DNA of 64,000 nt. It comes from Xiphias gladius (Eukaryota > Chordata > Actinopteri > Istiophoriformes > Xiphiidae). The stretch lies in the NCBI RefSeq assembly GCF_016859285.1, contig NC_053408.1, positions 12,967,213-13,031,212 of the forward strand, given 5' to 3'. This document shows, in pieces, positions 61,862 through 64,000 of the stretch. The notes beneath the pieces were generated by a model. It was given only the letters and a program-made list of their open reading frames with translations. It searched no databases and had not been told where the DNA came from. Each line of letters opens with the position of its first letter. Positions within the stretch are counted from its first letter, which is position 1. Position numbers and translations under genes: made by a program.

Positions 61862-62904
61862 TTACAGAGTGTGTTTATCAAAGAGGTATTCTCCCAAAGG
61901 ACCATGTGTCTCAGACGCAGTGATGCGGGTCAGACTTCCAACGTAATCGCCCAGCTTCTTGATGGTGTCGTGGCTGTCGGGGAGGAAGTGCTGCTCGAGG
62001 AAGTCACACAGCTACAAAGAAGTAAAACGGAAAAAAGTGAGTAAGATGTGAAATAATTCTATAAAAAGGTGGTAAAATAGGTAAAAAATTAGGAAACAGT
62101 TAACATTTAATAGTATATTAAAGACCCCTGTGACCCCATCTGTGATATTGCTTAATACATACAGAACTCACACACAAAAAAGGTATTTTAATGTGCAACA
62201 GTGCAATAGTGTAACTGTTTTTACCATATTCATAAACTAAAAGATAAACAACAGCTTTAGAACAAGAAGCAGTTATGTCCAACAGTGCCAGACATACGTG
62301 AGGGTCAGTGTGGATGCTAGCTCTGCGGTGCACATCAAGAATACACGTGTTGAGGGACTTCTGGTAGTCGAGGGAAAAAGACATTGTGTCCAGACCACCT
62401 CTCCAGTCCTCTCTACTTGGTTTCTAGAACAAAAAGTTGATATTTATTTGTATCAACAAATATACCAATCTCAACAATAATGGCCTGATAATGCCACCTG
62501 TAACTGGACATTTTGGACTTACAGCAATAGTCTGAAGCAAAATTCGGCCTCCTCTCATGTTTTGATATTCCAGCAGCTTTTCAGCCTGTTCTCTCTCTTT
62601 CACTGAGCGCTCCAGGAAAAAACTGGAAAATTTTGGCAAGGCAACATCATCCCTGTCAAAATACATCCCCTAAAATAGTTGGGGGAAAAAAAAAAAACAA
62701 CAGGATTTTGGGATTACAGTGCAGACATGTGAGAAGAAAGATATCTAGCAATATACACGGTATAACAAATGCTACTAGTCATACAGCGACTAGAAATCGT
62801 ACCAGGGCAAGGTAGGTGTAGGATGCACCGAGCTTCAGGTTGATGAGTTTGTTAATGTCTCCCTCGGTCTCCGAATGGAGGTTCTGTTTGACCACAGACT
62901 GCAT
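61862..62904 (-). CDS. ferritin subunit lacking most ferroxidase residues (L-like)
   Basis: Four coding exons (62904-62803, 62669-62523, 62423-62298, 62011-61862) give 174 residues of a complete four-helix ferritin subunit, the building block of the 24-mer iron-storage shell. Family words include [22 protein letters not shown], split over two exons, then [25 protein letters not shown] and the end [10 protein letters not shown]. Set against human H-chain numbering, the iron-oxidation site is mostly lost: Glu27 is Lys, Glu61 is Lys, His65 is Gln, Glu107 is Gln and Gln141 is Ser. Tyr34 and Glu62 remain. This fits a non-catalytic, light-chain-like subunit that co-assembles with H chains. Exon borders match those of vertebrate ferritin genes. 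The start codon lies 2 bases after an acceptor (cttttag), so the 5' UTR must be in an upstream exon. No signal peptide is seen, so it should act in the cytosol. Confidence 0.9.
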
Positions 62905-63252
62905 TTCTAAAAGACAGAAACAGGCTGCAATCAACGTGACTGGTATTAGGGTAAACCAATGCCAGTTCAAGACCAAGCCACTACTTTTAACTTCAGACAG
63001 AAAAACAGTCCAGACGAAAAAGAAATCTTCCTTACCTTTCCTTCCTCAGACAACAGACTTAGCTAACAAACGCTTCTGTTCACTCGCCCTCTGAAGTTAG
63101 TAAAGTTCTGCACTTCTTTCCCAGCCTGCTATTAAGCAACCTATGTTTACCAGCTCCAGTAAAACATCAGCCAGACTACTGTCATTTGCGGTGAGGTGAG
63201 TTCAAGTGGGCTGTAACGTTTCCAGCCAGGTGCTGAGAAGAGGTCGCGCTAA

Positions 63253-63293
63253 CAAGCTTCAGTTGACGCACTTCGTGCGTCAACTGAAGCTTG
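63253..63293. repeat. perfect 19-bp inverted repeat (hairpin) with 3-base loop
   Basis: The arms 63253-63271 and 63275-63293 are exact reverse complements (starting CAAGCTTCAGTTGACGCAC) around the loop TTC. It lies about 350 bases upstream of the ferritin start codon, in promoter or 5' intron sequence. It is not part of the Tc1 or any other element seen here. Confidence 0.85.
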
Positions 63294-63299
63294 GTCAAC

Positions 63300-63760
63300 G
63301 TCGTCCGCTAAGGCGCTCGAGCACCAGCTCCTAACGCTATCTTAACAAGTTATCGCGGGACCTAGCCGAGGTCGTATGCCGAGTGTTTAGTTGGCTAACG
63401 TTAGCGCCAACTAAACATTTAGCTAGTTCACGTAACGCACCGGAGAGACATGACAGCTCAGCCTGACTGTGGCTGAAGTTTAGTTGGTTTAACACAAGGC
63501 AGTGTTACCTTTGCCTCGTCGCTCACTTGCCCCGTGAAAGTAACGCTGCTCCACTTCGCCAACAATGTGTCTGGCGTGCGCCTCTTGTTTACACCCCAGG
63601 AAACAGCGATCCTCCCCCTGCTAACGTTGGATTCACGTCGTTCACCTCGTTTGTCCGTTCATACGCTCCGTGGATCTCTACTGCCACACTTTGTATTGGA
63701 GACACACGACACATTTCAATTTGTTTCAATTAATGTGGAATAAAGATGACTATATACTGC
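63300..63760 (-). promoter_or_regulatory. CpG-rich promoter and 5' UTR region of the ferritin gene
   Basis: The region is richer in CpG than its flanks and contains a good minus-strand donor (ggcaaag/gtaaca, exon end near 63511) that could end a non-coding first exon. A second donor (ggaaag/gtaagg) lies near 63035. I searched the minus strand from 63720 to 62906 for the CAGTG core of an iron-responsive element and found none. Confidence 0.4.
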
Positions 63761-64000
63761 TGAGCTATAATGCTATAACGCACACGTATTTCACATAACG
63801 TTACATGACCAAAAACTCGATTTTTGATACAGTGTTCGAAAAAGGGCTGCACACTGATCAGACACTCAGTGTAGATGGTAGGCAGACCCTAGTTGGTAAT
63901 AGGTTCATCAATATACATGGTTGTATGATAGATTATATGCCAAAAGCCAGCATATGTATTGTATGTCAGCAGTTGGCAGGGTTTAAAGTAAGTCCTGCGG
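63761..64000. other. right edge, nothing recognised
   Basis: AT-rich sequence with no exon, repeat or regulatory motif that I can support. Confidence 0.5.

Noticed and set aside
63836-63870. Possible iron-responsive element with CAGTGT on the minus strand
   Set aside because: The five bases on each side of the loop do not pair as an IRE stem, and it lies far upstream of the likely first exon.

Overview
This window looks like nuclear DNA from a ray-finned (teleost) fish. It has vertebrate genes with many small exons and short AT-rich introns, fish-type L2 LINE and Tc1/mariner remnants, and many microsatellites. There are no bacterial or viral operons. I rebuilt the gene models by hand by joining exons at splice sites with matching phase. 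All six main coding sequences and one very small gene close in frame.

Layout from left to right. (1) 1-9.3 kb: mostly non-coding. It holds one tiny plus-strand gene (3498-4558) for a 49-residue twin-CX9C protein related to the copper chaperone COX17, and a MITE-like element at 6.9-7.7 kb. (2) 9.35-21.1 kb, plus: brsk1, a SAD-family neuronal kinase with 19 coding exons and 861 aa, carrying an L2 LINE in its last intron. (3) 24.3-39.7 kb, plus: a carnitine palmitoyltransferase 1 whose sequence is closest to CPT1C. It carries two alternative copies of one exon (9a/9b). (4) 46.3-49.0 kb, plus: tnnt1, slow skeletal troponin T, 246 aa. (5) 49.5-53.5 kb, minus: dnaaf3, a dynein arm assembly factor, 453 aa, with a perfect-looking RFX X-box at its promoter. 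(6) 54.8-58.0 kb, minus: syt5, a synaptotagmin, 423 aa, with a histidine-rich luminal end. (7) 59.9-61.0 kb: a decayed Tc1 transposon. (8) 61.9-62.9 kb, minus: a 174-residue ferritin that has lost most ferroxidase-site residues.

The gene set (BRSK1, TNNT1, DNAAF3, SYT5, CPT1C, and a light-chain-like ferritin next to them) matches genes that in human all lie on 19q13.3-13.4. The block therefore looks like a conserved vertebrate linkage group. The genes do not form one pathway. They cover neuronal kinase signalling, fatty-acid or malonyl-CoA sensing, muscle, cilia, exocytosis and iron storage.

The observations I find most worth checking are: the CPT1 mutually exclusive exon pair, where splicing in both or neither copy gives an early stop; an in-frame alternative acceptor in brsk1 that would give a BRSK2-like isoform; two GC-AG introns in brsk1; the ferroxidase-dead ferritin with no visible iron-responsive element; the COX17 paralogue without the copper-binding cysteine pair; and a perfect 19-bp hairpin upstream of the ferritin. 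Exon borders come from reading the sequence, without transcript support.
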